A DNA stretch of 64,000 nucleotides from Verrucomicrobiota bacterium (GTDB lineage: Bacteria; Verrucomicrobiota; Verrucomicrobiia; Opitutales; UBA953): positions 1 through 64,000 of the forward strand of contig JAURLX010000004.1 of assembly GCA_030830965.1 (NCBI GenBank), read 5' to 3'. Both the position numbers and the translations under genes were made by a program. Under the pieces are notes generated by a model. That model did no database searches and had not been told where the DNA came from. It saw only the letters and a program-made list of their open reading frames with translations. Positions 39,208-48,082 of this stretch are shown piece by piece. The first letter of the stretch is position 1. Each line of letters begins with the position of its first letter.

Positions 39208-39627
39208 ATGCGGCTCCGGTTGGCTTGGCTGGAGCCAGTGCAACCCAGCGGAAAGGAGCTGCCCGGCCTCAGGGTCACCGTCGACAGGGTGGTGCATCAG
39301 AAACTGGCCGACCATCCTCCGGAGACCCCGCACGCCTTCGCCTATTTCCTCACCATCGTGAATCTTTCCACCGAGACCGTCCGCATCCTCGGACGCAAAT
39401 GGATCCTCCGCCCCGAGGGCGGCGGGGTGCAGGTCATCGAGGGCGATGGCGTGGTCGGCAAGTCCCCCCTGCTCGCGCCGGGCGAGAAGTTCTCCTACAG
39501 CAGCCACCACCTCGCGGCCGGCCGGGTCGTCGCGGAGGGCGCCTTCCACGGGGCGACCAGCTCCGGCGAACGGGTCTTCGTGCGCATCCCGGCCTTCGAG
39601 ATGAGCCCGCCGGAGGACGGCGCCTGA
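39208..39627 (+). CDS. apaG: ApaG-domain protein
   Basis: 139 residues, essentially a single ApaG (DUF525) fibronectin-like domain: VHQKLADHPPETPHAFAYFLTIVNLSTETVRILGRKWIL, then VQVIEGDGVVGKSPLLAPGEKFSYSSHHLAAGRVVAEGAFHG. ApaG binds divalent metal and is genetically linked to cobalt/magnesium effects in enterobacteria; its molecular role is unclear. The ORF-track frame (35284-39627) is a fused antisense shadow; the real start is the ATG at 39208. First gene of an apaG-nuclease-amidase operon (4-nt gap to the next gene). Confidence 0.88.
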   Translation: MRLRLAWLEPVQPSGKELPGLRVTVDRVVHQKLADHPPETPHAFAYFLTIVNLSTETVRILGRKWILRPEGGGVQVIEGDGVVGKSPLLAPGEKFSYSSHHLAAGRVVAEGAFHGATSSGERVFVRIPAFEMSPPEDGA

Positions 39628-39631
39628 ACGC

Positions 39632-40990
39632 ATGAGACTGACCGACCTTAACTCCGGCCGCGAAATCGGCGCGAACTGCCTGCTCGCCGAGTTCGGCGGG
39701 CTCCGCATCGCCTTCGACTGCGGCCTTCACCCGAAGCTAGAGGGACGGAAGGCCCTGCCGCGGCTCGACCTCGTGCAGGCGCCGCTGGACGCCGTGATCC
39801 TCACCCACTGCCACCTCGACCACCTCGGCTCCCTGCCCCTCCTGCTCCGCGCGCATCCTTCGGCCCGGGTGTTCGCCTCGGCGGCCTCGACGCTCTTCGC
39901 CCGCCGGCTGCTGAACAACTCCGTGCGGGTCATGATGCGCCAGCGCGAGGAGACCGGCATGGCGGACTACCCGCTGTACGTGGAGAACGACGTCGAACGC
40001 GTCGAGAACGCCCTCTCCGCGGCGCCGCTCGACGCGCCCAGGGCCATCGGGCGCGGGGGCGAGGAGCTCCGGTTCTCCTTCCACCTCGCGGGGCACGTGG
40101 CCGGGGCGGTCGGCTGCCTGGTCGAGCACCGTGGCCGCCGCCATTTCTTCACGGGTGACGTCCACTTCCAAGCCCAGCGCACGGTCGCCGGCGCCGACTT
40201 CCCCCGCCAGCCGGTCGACACCCTGGTGATGGAATGCACGCGCGGGGCGACCGCCGACTCGCCCGCCGGCGGCCGAGGATCGGAGGAGCGGCGGCTGCTC
40301 CGCAAGATCAACGAGGTCGTCGACCGGGGCGGCTCGGTCCTGCTGCCCGCCTTCGCCTTCGGGCGCATGCAGGAGATCCTGCTCATGTTGGACGAGGCGG
40401 CGGCGGCGGGCGAACTGGCCGACGTGCCGGTGTTCTGCTCCGGACTCGGGCTCGACCTCTGCGACTACATGCACGAGGCGGCGCGCAAGACGCGCCAGGT
40501 GAAGTTCGACCGCGGGATCCTGCGTGACCTGGGCGTCGTACCCCTCTCGCGCAAGCACGTGCAGCCCGGGCGCAACATGCCCGAACAGGGGATCTACGTC
40601 CTCTCCAGCGGCATGCTGGTGGAGAAGACGCCGTCGTGGCGGGTCGCGGCGAACATGCTCGACCATGCGGAGAACGCCGTGCTCTTCGTCGGCTACTGCG
40701 ACCCGGACACGCCGGGCGGCGAGCTCATCGGCATGGCTCCAGGCGGCAGGTTCAAGTTCCGCGGGCTCGACCACGAGGCCACGCTCCGCGCCGAGGTCGA
40801 ACGCTTCCACCTGAGCGGGCACGCCGACCGCGGGGAGCTCGTCGCGTTCGCCCGGGAGCTCGGGCCTAGGGACGTGGTGCTCACGCACGGCGACCCACCG
40901 GCCCGCGCATGGATGAAGGAGGCGCTGACGACGGCGCTGCCGGGAGCCAGGATCCACGACCCGGAGCCGGGCGTGCCACTGGACCTGTGA
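39632..40990 (+). CDS. Beta-CASP metallo-beta-lactamase fold nuclease
   Basis: 452 residues of the MBL/beta-CASP superfamily (CPSF73/YsrB-type RNA nucleases). MBL motif II THCHLDHLGSLPLLLRA, motif III LAGHVAGAVGC, motif IV TGDVHFQ, and beta-CASP motifs: ECTRG (A-type acid), HLSGHADRGELVAF (B-type) and VVLTHGDPPA (C-type His). Predicted RNA endo- or exonuclease acting in the cytoplasm. It starts 4 nt after apaG, and its stop overlaps the GTG of the amidase (GTGA). The link between the three functions is not obvious. Confidence 0.85.
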   Translation: MRLTDLNSGREIGANCLLAEFGGLRIAFDCGLHPKLEGRKALPRLDLVQAPLDAVILTHCHLDHLGSLPLLLRAHPSARVFASAASTLFARRLLNNSVRVMMRQREETGMADYPLYVENDVERVENALSAAPLDAPRAIGRGGEELRFSFHLAGHVAGAVGCLVEHRGRRHFFTGDVHFQAQRTVAGADFPRQPVDTLVMECTRGATADSPAGGRGSEERRLLRKINEVVDRGGSVLLPAFAFGRMQEILLMLDEAAAAGELADVPVFCSGLGLDLCDYMHEAARKTRQVKFDRGILRDLGVVPLSRKHVQPGRNMPEQGIYVLSSGMLVEKTPSWRVAANMLDHAENAVLFVGYCDPDTPGGELIGMAPGGRFKFRGLDHEATLRAEVERFHLSGHADRGELVAFARELGPRDVVLTHGDPPARAWMKEALTTALPGARIHDPEPGVPLDL

Positions 40991-42258
40991 GCAGGACGCC
41001 GTCATCCGTCGAGGACTGGCGGGAGTTCACGCTGACCCGCGGACCGCGCATGGCGGCGGAGGAGTTCCTGCTCCGCCTTGCGGAGCTGTCGGGCGAGGAG
41101 CAGCGCTCCGCGCTCTGCGGCCTCCCGGATGCGCGCGAACTGGCGCATCGCTTCGAAGCCGCCTGGCCCCGGCGCGAGGCGGCCCTCGGCGGCGTGCCCT
41201 TCCTGACCAAGGACGTCTTCTTCACCCGCGGCGCCACGACCGGCGCCGGGTCGGTCTTCCTGCGGGATGAGCTGGGGCCCGCGACGCGCTCCTCGACCCT
41301 GCCCGACGCCTTTCGCGTCGACGCGGGAGCGGTCGAGTGCGGGCGCACCCAGCTCAACGAGTTCGCGCTCGGCCTCACGGGCGAGAATCCGCACTTCGGA
41401 GACTGCCCGCATCCCTCCCGACCCGGCCGGCTCGCCGGGGGCTCGAGCTCCGGCTCCGCCTTCGCGGTGGCACGCGGGCTGGCGCCCTTCGCGCTCGCGA
41501 CCGACACCGCGGGCTCGATCCGCGTGCCCTGCGGGCACTGCGGCGTCTGGGGCCTGCGTCTCTCCCCGGACGTGAACCCGATCGGCGACATCTTCCCGCT
41601 CTCACCGGGTTACGACGCGCAGGGCTGGATCGCCCGCACGCCGCGCGACCTCCGACAGGTCTCCGCCGCGGTGCTCGGCGAAGCCCCGCCGGCCGGCGCG
41701 GGACTGTGGGCCGGCGACCTCGGCGTCGGGGTCGACGGCGAAACCCTGGCCGCCGCCCGCGACCTTTCCCTGCGCGCAGGCGCGCAGGAGGACCGCGCGG
41801 CGGCCGAGCTGCTGCGGCTCGCGTCCGCCGGCGCGGCCGAAGCATGGCCCGTGATCGGCGCAGCCTCCGCGGCCCGCGTCCACGCCGCCTGGCTCGACCG
41901 CAGGAGGGAAGCCTACGATCCGGTCGTCTGGGCCAGGCTTGACGCGGGACGTCGGCGTACGCCGGAGGAGCTGCGCGCCGCCGAGGCGGTGCGCAGCCGC
42001 GTCGCGGAGGCCTTCCGGGCGGTCTTCCGGCGCCATCACTTCGTGGCGCTGGTCTCCTCGGGGCCCGCGCTCACCAAGGCCGGGGCCGACGGACGCGCCC
42101 GCGCGACGCTGCTGGCCCTCAACGCGCCCGCCTCGCTGGCCGGACTGCCCGCGGTGGCGGGCTGCGCGCGGCTGGAGGACGGAAGCACGGTCGGCGTGCA
42201 GTTCGTCTTCCCCGACATGGCCAACTTCGGGTGGGACGCGCTACTGTCCCGCCTCTGA
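40987..42258 (+). CDS. Amidase-signature family hydrolase
   Basis: About 423 residues, GTG start inside the stop of the upstream gene (GTGA), which was chosen over the ORF-track start. The amidase Ser-cisSer-Lys triad is visible: Lys in FLTKDVFFTRGATT, cis-Ser in RLAGGSSSGSAFAVARG and nucleophile Ser in ATDTAGSIRVPCGHCGVWGLR. The family includes GatA, but gatB/gatC are not here and the protein is a little shorter than GatA, so a free-standing amide hydrolase is more likely. Substrate unknown. Confidence 0.85.
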   Translation: MSRTPSSVEDWREFTLTRGPRMAAEEFLLRLAELSGEEQRSALCGLPDARELAHRFEAAWPRREAALGGVPFLTKDVFFTRGATTGAGSVFLRDELGPATRSSTLPDAFRVDAGAVECGRTQLNEFALGLTGENPHFGDCPHPSRPGRLAGGSSSGSAFAVARGLAPFALATDTAGSIRVPCGHCGVWGLRLSPDVNPIGDIFPLSPGYDAQGWIARTPRDLRQVSAAVLGEAPPAGAGLWAGDLGVGVDGETLAAARDLSLRAGAQEDRAAAELLRLASAGAAEAWPVIGAASAARVHAAWLDRRREAYDPVVWARLDAGRRRTPEELRAAEAVRSRVAEAFRAVFRRHHFVALVSSGPALTKAGADGRARATLLALNAPASLAGLPAVAGCARLEDGSTVGVQFVFPDMANFGWDALLSRL

Positions 42259-42261
42259 GCC

Positions 42262-43710
42262 TCAGAGCCGGCGGCGACGGAGATGCGCGGCGGGCTGGCC
42301 GAGGGATTCGCGGTACTTGGCGACCGTCCGGCGGGCGATCCTCACCCCGCGTTTCTGGAGCTCGGCCGTGATGGCCTCGTCGGCGAGCGGAGCGGCGGGG
42401 TTCTCGCGAGCCAGGATGTCGGCGATCATCTCTTGCACGCCTTCCTGGGCGACCGAACCGCCGTCGGCCGTGGCCACGCCGGATGTGAAGAACCAGCGGA
42501 ACTCGCGTAGCCCATGGGGCGTGAGCATCCATTTGTTCGCGGCCGCCCGGCCCACCGTGGTCTCGTGCACCTCCATCTCCCGGGCGACGTCGGACATGGT
42601 CAGCGGGCGCAGGCGCGCGGGGCCGTGCTCGAAGAAGTCGGCCTGGCGTTCGACGATGATGCGGGCGAGCCGCTCCACGGTCCGCTGGCGCTCCTCGATC
42701 GCGCCGATGAGGAACTTACCCTGCTTCATGCGCTCGAGGATGTAGGCCCGCTCCTTGTCGCCCAAGGCGGCGCCAGCGAGCATGTCCTTGTAGGCCGGGG
42801 CGAGCCGGAGGCGGGGGACATGACGGTCGTCCATGGCCACCTTCCATCCGCCCTCGCCGTCCGGCGAGACGATCGCGTCGGGCACGACGACCCGGTTGTC
42901 GTCCCGGGCGAAACGCCTCGAGGGCACGGTCTCAAGCCGGGCTAGTTCCGCGAGGGCCTCGCGCACCTCGTCGGGCGCGGCACCGAGCGTGCGTCCGCAT
43001 TCGTCGAGACGGCGCGCCATGAGCGCCTCCCAGGCGTCCGAGACCAGCCGGGCGGCGAGCGAGGCGCCCCGGCCGAGCTGGCGGAGCTGCGCGAGGAAGC
43101 ATTCGCGGAGGTCGTGGGCGCCGACCCCGGGAGGATCGAAGCCCAGCAGGAGCGCATGGGCCGTCACGACGGCCTCATAAGGCTGACCGCTGCGCAACGC
43201 CAGGGACGAGAGATCCTCCTCGAGGAACCCGCGCTCGTCGAGCGAGCCGATGAGGAGCCGGAGCGCCTCGGACACGGCCGGATCGTCGGAGGCCGTGCGT
43301 GCCTGCTCGGCGAGATGCTCGGCGAGGGAGGTTTCTCCGGCGAGGGACTCGAACATATGACGGCGCCGCTCCTCGTCTTCCTGGGAGTAGCCCTGCGAAC
43401 GCACCTCCTCGTAATAGCTCTCGTCCCAGTCCTCCTTCATCCTGCGGAGCGCGTCGAAGTCGTCTTCGCCGAGCCGCAGCTCGCCGGAGCCCTCCTCCTC
43501 GCCGGGGTCGGAAGGCGTCCCGACCTCGAAAGGCTCGGAGTCGCCGGCGTCGACCTCCTCCAGCAGCGGGTTCGCGGCCAGCTCCTCGGCGAGCTCCCGG
43601 CGCAGTTCGGCGGCCGGCACCTGCAGGATTCGCAGCGACTGCCGGAGCTGAGGCGTGAGAACGACGCCCTGCACCTGCTTCTGAGACTGATTGACGCCCT
43701 GCTCTGCCAT
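42262..43710 (-). CDS. rpoN: RNA polymerase sigma-54 factor
   Basis: 482 residues. Region I, rich in Gln/Leu, is at the N-terminus (QKQVQGVVLTPQLRQSLRILQVPAAEL); an acidic region II follows, then the core-binding domain, the HTH (SDVAREMEVHETTVGRAAANKWM) and the C-terminal RpoN box ARRTVAKYRE, which contacts the -24 element. Transcription from sigma-54 needs an AAA+ activator; none is in this window. The start at the second Met was chosen because a -10 element ends 10 nt upstream. Confidence 0.96.
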   Translation of the reverse strand: MAEQGVNQSQKQVQGVVLTPQLRQSLRILQVPAAELRRELAEELAANPLLEEVDAGDSEPFEVGTPSDPGEEEGSGELRLGEDDFDALRRMKEDWDESYYEEVRSQGYSQEDEERRRHMFESLAGETSLAEHLAEQARTASDDPAVSEALRLLIGSLDERGFLEEDLSSLALRSGQPYEAVVTAHALLLGFDPPGVGAHDLRECFLAQLRQLGRGASLAARLVSDAWEALMARRLDECGRTLGAAPDEVREALAELARLETVPSRRFARDDNRVVVPDAIVSPDGEGGWKVAMDDRHVPRLRLAPAYKDMLAGAALGDKERAYILERMKQGKFLIGAIEERQRTVERLARIIVERQADFFEHGPARLRPLTMSDVAREMEVHETTVGRAAANKWMLTPHGLREFRWFFTSGVATADGGSVAQEGVQEMIADILARENPAAPLADEAITAELQKRGVRIARRTVAKYRESLGQPAAHLRRRRL

Positions 43711-43720
43711 GAAGGCACGG

Positions 43721-43750
43721 AGCATAGTGGGCGGCCGACCCCCTTGGCAA
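43721..43750 (-). promoter_or_regulatory. Putative promoter of rpoN
   Basis: Minus strand: TTGCCA, 18-nt spacer, TATGCT, then 10 nt to the ATG at 43710. If real, transcription starts within a few bases of the start codon, and the ORF-track start (43725) lies inside the -10 box. Confidence 0.4.
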
Positions 43751-43824
43751 AGAGTAAGCGTTCCAATACGGCTTGATTAGCGGTGGAGGCCTCGCAACCC
43801 TATCGGGGGCCTCCCCTCCCAGGC

Positions 43825-45471
43825 ATGCGTCAATTCTCGCTTTTCATCAACGACCAGGTCCGCGGGCCCCACGCCGAGGCGGAGATCGTCGAGATGATTG
43901 CCCGGGGCGAGCTGACTCCGCAGACGCTCTGCGCGCCGGACGGCTCGACCGAATGGGAACCGCTCTCGAGCCATTTCAGCTTCGGCAGCAAGCTCAAGGT
44001 CAGCCGGGCGAAACAGGAGGGCGAGAGCGCCGCAGAGACCCGGGCCGACGTCGCCATCGACCAGCGGCGCAAGCTGCTGGTCTACGGCCTGGCCGATTCC
44101 GTCTCGATCGACCAGTTCGAACGCGGGCAGGCGCAGCAGATGATCGACGCCCATGAACGCAAGCTCCGTGCCCGCATCGCCCGGCATCGCTGGGCCGGCG
44201 TCGGCGGCCTGGCGGGCGGCGTCCTGCTCGGGCTCTACCTCGGCCTTCGCACCCCCCTCGACGTCCCCATTGTCGCGGCCGCCGCCACGGCGCTCAAGCC
44301 CGAGGATAAGCCGGCGCTGGTCCAGGCGCGCAACCTCGACCGCGAGGTGGCCCAGTTCGCCAAGCTCAAGGCACAGGTCGAGGCGATCAGCTTCTCGAAG
44401 CCGGCCGGCGGCATGCTCGCGGGACCGGTGCTGACCGCGCGGCTCAAGACCGACCCGGCCCGGGCCTTCCGGGTCATCGGCCATGCAAGCCTCGCCCCCC
44501 TTTCGGAGCGGGTAGGCAAGTGGAGGATCAGCCTGGATGGATCGGCCCGGGTGATCGTGCTGCCCTCCGCCATGAGCCCGGCCATCGCCGAAAAGGTGGC
44601 GGCGCAGTCGGCCGTACTGGAAACGGTGCTCTCGCCGATGCTGGACGACGCCCGCTTCGAGGAATACCGCGAGGAGCTCCTGCGCGGGCTGCCGGAGTTG
44701 GCGGGCAATTCGGACTCGGACAAGCTCCGCAACGACCTGAAGAAGCTCAAGGTCTCGGAATTGGCCACCGCCGCGGCGCGGGTCGACTTCCGCGCGGCGC
44801 AGGCGGCAGCCAACCCGGCGACCCGCGGCTGGTCCGTCGCGCTCAAGCAGTTCGCCGACAAGATCCGTGAACTGCACGCCCGCGTGCGCATCAACGTGGA
44901 CCCGGAGGCGCGGCGCAAGATGTGGAGCGACTTCAACGCTGGCCCGGGGGCCGAACTGGCCGCATGGGCGCTGGCCATCGGCGGCAAGGAGGTGATCCTT
45001 GGGTCGGACGGCATGTTCCGGCTCGAGGAGGTGGCCAAGCTCGACGAGGCCGCGGCGATCAGGCAGGTGCTGGTCGTCACCCGCATCAACGGAGACCCGG
45101 TGCACCTCCCCTGGGGCTCGCCGTTCATGATCCATCGTGAGCTCCGGAGCGAACCCCTTCCCGTCGACCACTTCCTCCTGCGCGAGCGGTACAAGGTGGT
45201 CGACAAGCCGGTGGCCGGAGATCGCCGGCTAGCGGCCAAGCTGCGCGTGGGCGGCAAGGAGCTCGTCGTCGAACGACGCTCGCCGCGCTGGTATTACCTT
45301 TCAGTGGCGCGGGAGAAGGACCCCGACACCGTCCTGCTCCTCGTGGACGAGCAGACCCAGGCCAGGTACAAGGTGGGACAGGAAGTGCCCATGTCGGTGC
45401 TCCTGAAGAGCGAGATGTTCATGCGTCCGGCCGAGTCCGCACTCCCGCCCGTCCTCTCTCCGGTCCAGTGA
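43825..45471 (+). CDS. GYF_2-domain membrane protein, unknown function
   Basis: About 548 residues. The N-terminal ~55 residues match the GYF_2/DUF4339 pattern (FSLFINDQVRGPHAEAEIVEMIARGELTPQTLCAPDGSTEWEPL). A helical stretch (QRRKLLVYGLADSVSIDQFERGQAQQMIDAHERKLRARIARHRW) precedes one membrane segment (VGGLAGGVLLGLYLGL) at about residue 130-150. The remaining ~400 residues lie beyond the membrane, contain no motif I recognise, and end in SH3-like strands. GYF_2 domains often occur in membrane proteins as protein-binding modules. The ORF-track start is a GTG 42 nt upstream; ATG 43825 fits the domain start. Confidence 0.7.
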   Translation: MRQFSLFINDQVRGPHAEAEIVEMIARGELTPQTLCAPDGSTEWEPLSSHFSFGSKLKVSRAKQEGESAAETRADVAIDQRRKLLVYGLADSVSIDQFERGQAQQMIDAHERKLRARIARHRWAGVGGLAGGVLLGLYLGLRTPLDVPIVAAAATALKPEDKPALVQARNLDREVAQFAKLKAQVEAISFSKPAGGMLAGPVLTARLKTDPARAFRVIGHASLAPLSERVGKWRISLDGSARVIVLPSAMSPAIAEKVAAQSAVLETVLSPMLDDARFEEYREELLRGLPELAGNSDSDKLRNDLKKLKVSELATAAARVDFRAAQAAANPATRGWSVALKQFADKIRELHARVRINVDPEARRKMWSDFNAGPGAELAAWALAIGGKEVILGSDGMFRLEEVAKLDEAAAIRQVLVVTRINGDPVHLPWGSPFMIHRELRSEPLPVDHFLLRERYKVVDKPVAGDRRLAAKLRVGGKELVVERRSPRWYYLSVAREKDPDTVLLLVDEQTQARYKVGQEVPMSVLLKSEMFMRPAESALPPVLSPVQ

Positions 45472-45477
45472 CGCAGC

Positions 45478-46671
45478 TCACGGCTTGCGCGTCCAGCAGT
45501 CCGGCTGCGAGCAGCTGCCGAGCTGGGGCGGGCTCAGCCGGCTCACCTTGCCGCTGACGGTGTCCACCACCGCCAGCCAGGAGCTGCTGCGGCTCGCCTG
45601 CGTGGCCACGACGTGACGGCCGTCGGCGCACCAGGAGGCGTGGGAAAGGTCGAAGGCGCTCGCCGCCGGCACCTCCTGCACCGTGCCAGCAGAGAGGTCG
45701 GCGACGGCCAGACCGAGACGGCCGGACTGGAAGGTGAAGACCAGCTTGTTCTCCACGGGGCTCCACCGGGGCTCGGTGGCGTAGGAGTATCCGGTAGGGA
45801 CGCGCGAGGGCGTGCCGCCGGCGGCCGAGGCCAGATAGATGCCCGGACGGCCGGTGGGGCCGCTCGTGAGAGCGATGCGTGAGCCGTCCGGGGACCAAGC
45901 CGGGTCGGCGTTGACGACCTGGGAGCCGGCGGCCGCGATGAGGCGGCGCGCGCCCTTCGCGTTGGCGTCGGCCACGTAGACGTCCATGGTGCCCTTGTTC
46001 GACGAGACGAAGATGAGCCGCCCGTCGGGCCCGGAGCTCGCCGCGCCGATCGCGCCGCGCACCCCGGTGAGGAGGGCCCGAGGGGCGCCAATCCCGTTGG
46101 TGGTGTAGAGACCCGGGAATCCGTCCAGCGAGGAGATGAAGTTGATGCGCGTCCCGTCCGCGCTCCAGCGGGGGGAGATGGAGGTGTTGCGGTAGGAGGT
46201 CAGGATGAGCGTGCGGGCGCGGGCGAGCGTGGTCTTGCAGATCTCGTCGAAGCCGGAGGCGCGCGAGGTGAAGGCGACCTTGGTGCCGGCGTAGAGGGGG
46301 CGCAGGCGCAGCGGACGACCGAGGCCGACGACGATCGCGTCGGCCACCTGGAGGGCGAGATCCTCCTCGTCGCGGCCGCGCACCTCCTGCTGGAAAGCGA
46401 ACGGGGCGGCGTCGCAAGCCACGGACGCGGAAACCCCCTGGCGACTGACGACCACGCGCCGCGGGGAGTTCGCCTGCAGGACGATGGCGCCATGCAGCGA
46501 CAGCGCGAACTGCACGAGGTCGCCCAGCGCGCGGTCGTCGCTGACCACGGCGACCGTGACCTTGCCCGAAGCGATCACGGCGGTGATCTCATCGTTGACG
46601 ACCACCTTGCCCTGGGCGCGGAGTAGCAACGGAGACAGCACGACGAAGAGAAGGGAAAGGATGCGATTCAT
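45478..46671 (-). CDS. TolB-like periplasmic beta-propeller protein
   Basis: 397 residues with a signal peptide (MNRILSLLFVVLSPLLLRAQG). Residues ~20-130 resemble the TolB N-terminal domain (DLALQVADAIVVGLGRPL...). The C-terminal part is a PD40 propeller with repeated SPRWSADGTRINFISS, DPAWSPDGSRIALTS, EPRWSPVENKLVFTF. TolB works in the Tol-Pal envelope system, but no tolQRA or pal gene is adjacent, so the exact role is unproven. It is convergent with the GYF_2 gene and divergent from mrp. Confidence 0.78.
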   Translation of the reverse strand: MNRILSLLFVVLSPLLLRAQGKVVVNDEITAVIASGKVTVAVVSDDRALGDLVQFALSLHGAIVLQANSPRRVVVSRQGVSASVACDAAPFAFQQEVRGRDEEDLALQVADAIVVGLGRPLRLRPLYAGTKVAFTSRASGFDEICKTTLARARTLILTSYRNTSISPRWSADGTRINFISSLDGFPGLYTTNGIGAPRALLTGVRGAIGAASSGPDGRLIFVSSNKGTMDVYVADANAKGARRLIAAAGSQVVNADPAWSPDGSRIALTSGPTGRPGIYLASAAGGTPSRVPTGYSYATEPRWSPVENKLVFTFQSGRLGLAVADLSAGTVQEVPAASAFDLSHASWCADGRHVVATQASRSSSWLAVVDTVSGKVSRLSPPQLGSCSQPDCWTRKP

Positions 46672-46700
46672 GGGAGGAGAACGAAAGGGCGGTTAGCAGT

Positions 46701-46728
46701 TTGACCCCGAGAGGGCCCGGACTTCAAT
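46701..46728 (+). promoter_or_regulatory. Promoter of mrp (leaderless type)
   Basis: TTGACC, 16-nt spacer, TTCAAT, then 7 nt to the ATG at 46736. The predicted transcription start coincides with the start codon; no Shine-Dalgarno site. Confidence 0.55.
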
Positions 46729-46735
46729 CCCGCTC

Positions 46736-47821
46736 ATGCCACTCGACCCGGAAACCGTCCGCAGGGCCCTGGCCGGAGTCCGTTACCCGGGATACAGCCG
46801 CGACATCGTCGCCTTCGGCCTGGTCAAGGGCGTAGACGTCTCGGCCGACGGCAAAGTCTCGGTCGGACTGGCGGTGACCACCGCGGATCCCGAGGTCCCG
46901 AAGAAGCTCCATGCGGACATCGAGGCGGCCCTCAAGGCCGCCGGGGCGGTCCGGCCCGAGATCGCGATCACGGTCACGGTGCCGAAATCCGGTCCGGCGG
47001 CGCCCACCGTCAAGGCCCCGGCCGATGCCGGGGTGGGCCGGGTCAGGCACATCGTGGCCGTGGCCAGCGGCAAAGGCGGGGTCGGCAAGTCCACCTTCGC
47101 CGTGAACCTGGCCTGCGCCCTCGCCCGCAGCCTGACGGAAAATGGCCGTCCGGACCGAGTCGGGCTGATGGACTGCGACATCTACGGCCCCTCCGTGCCC
47201 CTGATGATGGGACTGGGGGGCCGGCCCATGATCGACGGGGAGGTGCTGCTTCCCCCCGAGAACTTCGGGGTGAAGGTCATCTCGATGGGCCTGCTCGTCG
47301 ACGAGTCGGCTCCGGTGATCTGGCGCGGGCCGATGGTCATGAAGACCATCTCCCAGTTCGCCACCAACGTGCGCTGGGGGGAGCTGGACGTGCTCCTCAT
47401 CGACCTCCCTCCCGGCACGGGCGACGCACAGCTGTCCATCGTCCAGACGATGGCGCTCTCGGGCGCCGTGATCGTGACGACGCCCCAGACCGCCGCGGTC
47501 ACGGTGGCGCTTCGCGGGGCCTCGATGTTCGGCAAGGTGAACGTGCCCGTGCTCGGCGTGGCGGAGAACATGAGCTATCTTGAGACTGCCGACGGAGGAC
47601 GGCAGCATGTCTTCGGACAGGGCGGTGGGCTGCGCGTCGCGGAGGCGCTCGACACCGAGCTGCTCGGAGAGGTCCCGCTCGACCCGGCCGTGCGCATGGG
47701 CGGGGATCACGGCATCCCGGTCGTCATCAGCCATCCCGACAGCAATGCCGCCCGGGTCTTCCGCTCCGTCGCCCTTGCGGTACTCCGAAAACTGCAGAAT
47801 CAACCGGATGACTCGGCTTGA
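46736..47821 (+). CDS. mrp: Mrp/ApbC-type P-loop ATPase (Fe-S carrier family) without CxxC
   Basis: 361 residues. Residues 1-85 form a MIP18/DUF59 domain; residues ~103-355 form the Mrp/NBP35 ATPase with the deviant Walker A SGKGGVGKST (111-120), LMDCDIYGPSVP, LLIDLPPGTGDAQL and TTPQTAAVTVALRG. Mrp proteins carry Fe-S clusters on a CxxC pair found after ENMS(Y/W); here the sequence is ENMSYLETADGGRQHVFGQGGG, so the pair is missing. The ATPase is intact. It may still assist cluster delivery through other ligands or may have another role. It is followed by a small gene with its own promoter. Confidence 0.9.
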   Translation: MPLDPETVRRALAGVRYPGYSRDIVAFGLVKGVDVSADGKVSVGLAVTTADPEVPKKLHADIEAALKAAGAVRPEIAITVTVPKSGPAAPTVKAPADAGVGRVRHIVAVASGKGGVGKSTFAVNLACALARSLTENGRPDRVGLMDCDIYGPSVPLMMGLGGRPMIDGEVLLPPENFGVKVISMGLLVDESAPVIWRGPMVMKTISQFATNVRWGELDVLLIDLPPGTGDAQLSIVQTMALSGAVIVTTPQTAAVTVALRGASMFGKVNVPVLGVAENMSYLETADGGRQHVFGQGGGLRVAEALDTELLGEVPLDPAVRMGGDHGIPVVISHPDSNAARVFRSVALAVLRKLQNQPDDSA

Positions 47822-47846
47822 TTCCTGCCGAGGGACGCCCCATCAT
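47818..47846 (+). promoter_or_regulatory. Promoter of the small conserved gene (leaderless type)
   Basis: TTGATT, 17-nt spacer, CATCAT, then 8 nt to the ATG at 47855. The -35 overlaps the mrp stop codon. Confidence 0.45.
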
Positions 47847-47854
47847 CTCATTCC

Positions 47855-48079
47855 ATGATCGACAGGGGCGAAACCGGAGAAGGAGGGGGCGACTTGGCCT
47901 CCCGCTCCTCGCTCTACGCCGAGTTTCTGGCCGAACGGGAGGAGATCCTCCGGCACAAGTGGATAGAATCCGAGAAGGCGGGGCACGACATCGGCTTCGA
48001 ACGGGCGCTGATCGACTGGACCCGCAACCACCGGGCACGCTGGCGGCAGGAAAGGCGCGAGCGCAGGCGAGCCTCCTAA
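47855..48079 (+). CDS. Small basic protein, unknown function
   Basis: 74 residues, no signal or membrane segment. Core YAEFLAEREEILRHKWIESEKAGHDIGFERALIDWTRNHRARWR, a mostly helical, charged sequence ending in an Arg-rich tail (RQERRERRRAS). The HDIGFERAL-W-NHR pattern looks like a conserved short family seen in some high-GC Gram-negatives, but I cannot name it. Support as a real gene: own promoter-like elements, position after mrp, and a hairpin right after the stop. Confidence 0.65.
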   Translation: MIDRGETGEGGGDLASRSSLYAEFLAEREEILRHKWIESEKAGHDIGFERALIDWTRNHRARWRQERRERRRAS

Positions 48080-48082
48080 CCC

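Noticed and set aside
35284-39627. 1447-residue plus-strand ORF
   Set aside because: It runs antisense to the propeller gene and the hydrolase/DedA fusion and through ruvC in another frame. Only its last 139 residues (apaG) show family motifs; the rest is low-complexity Arg/Gly/His shadow.
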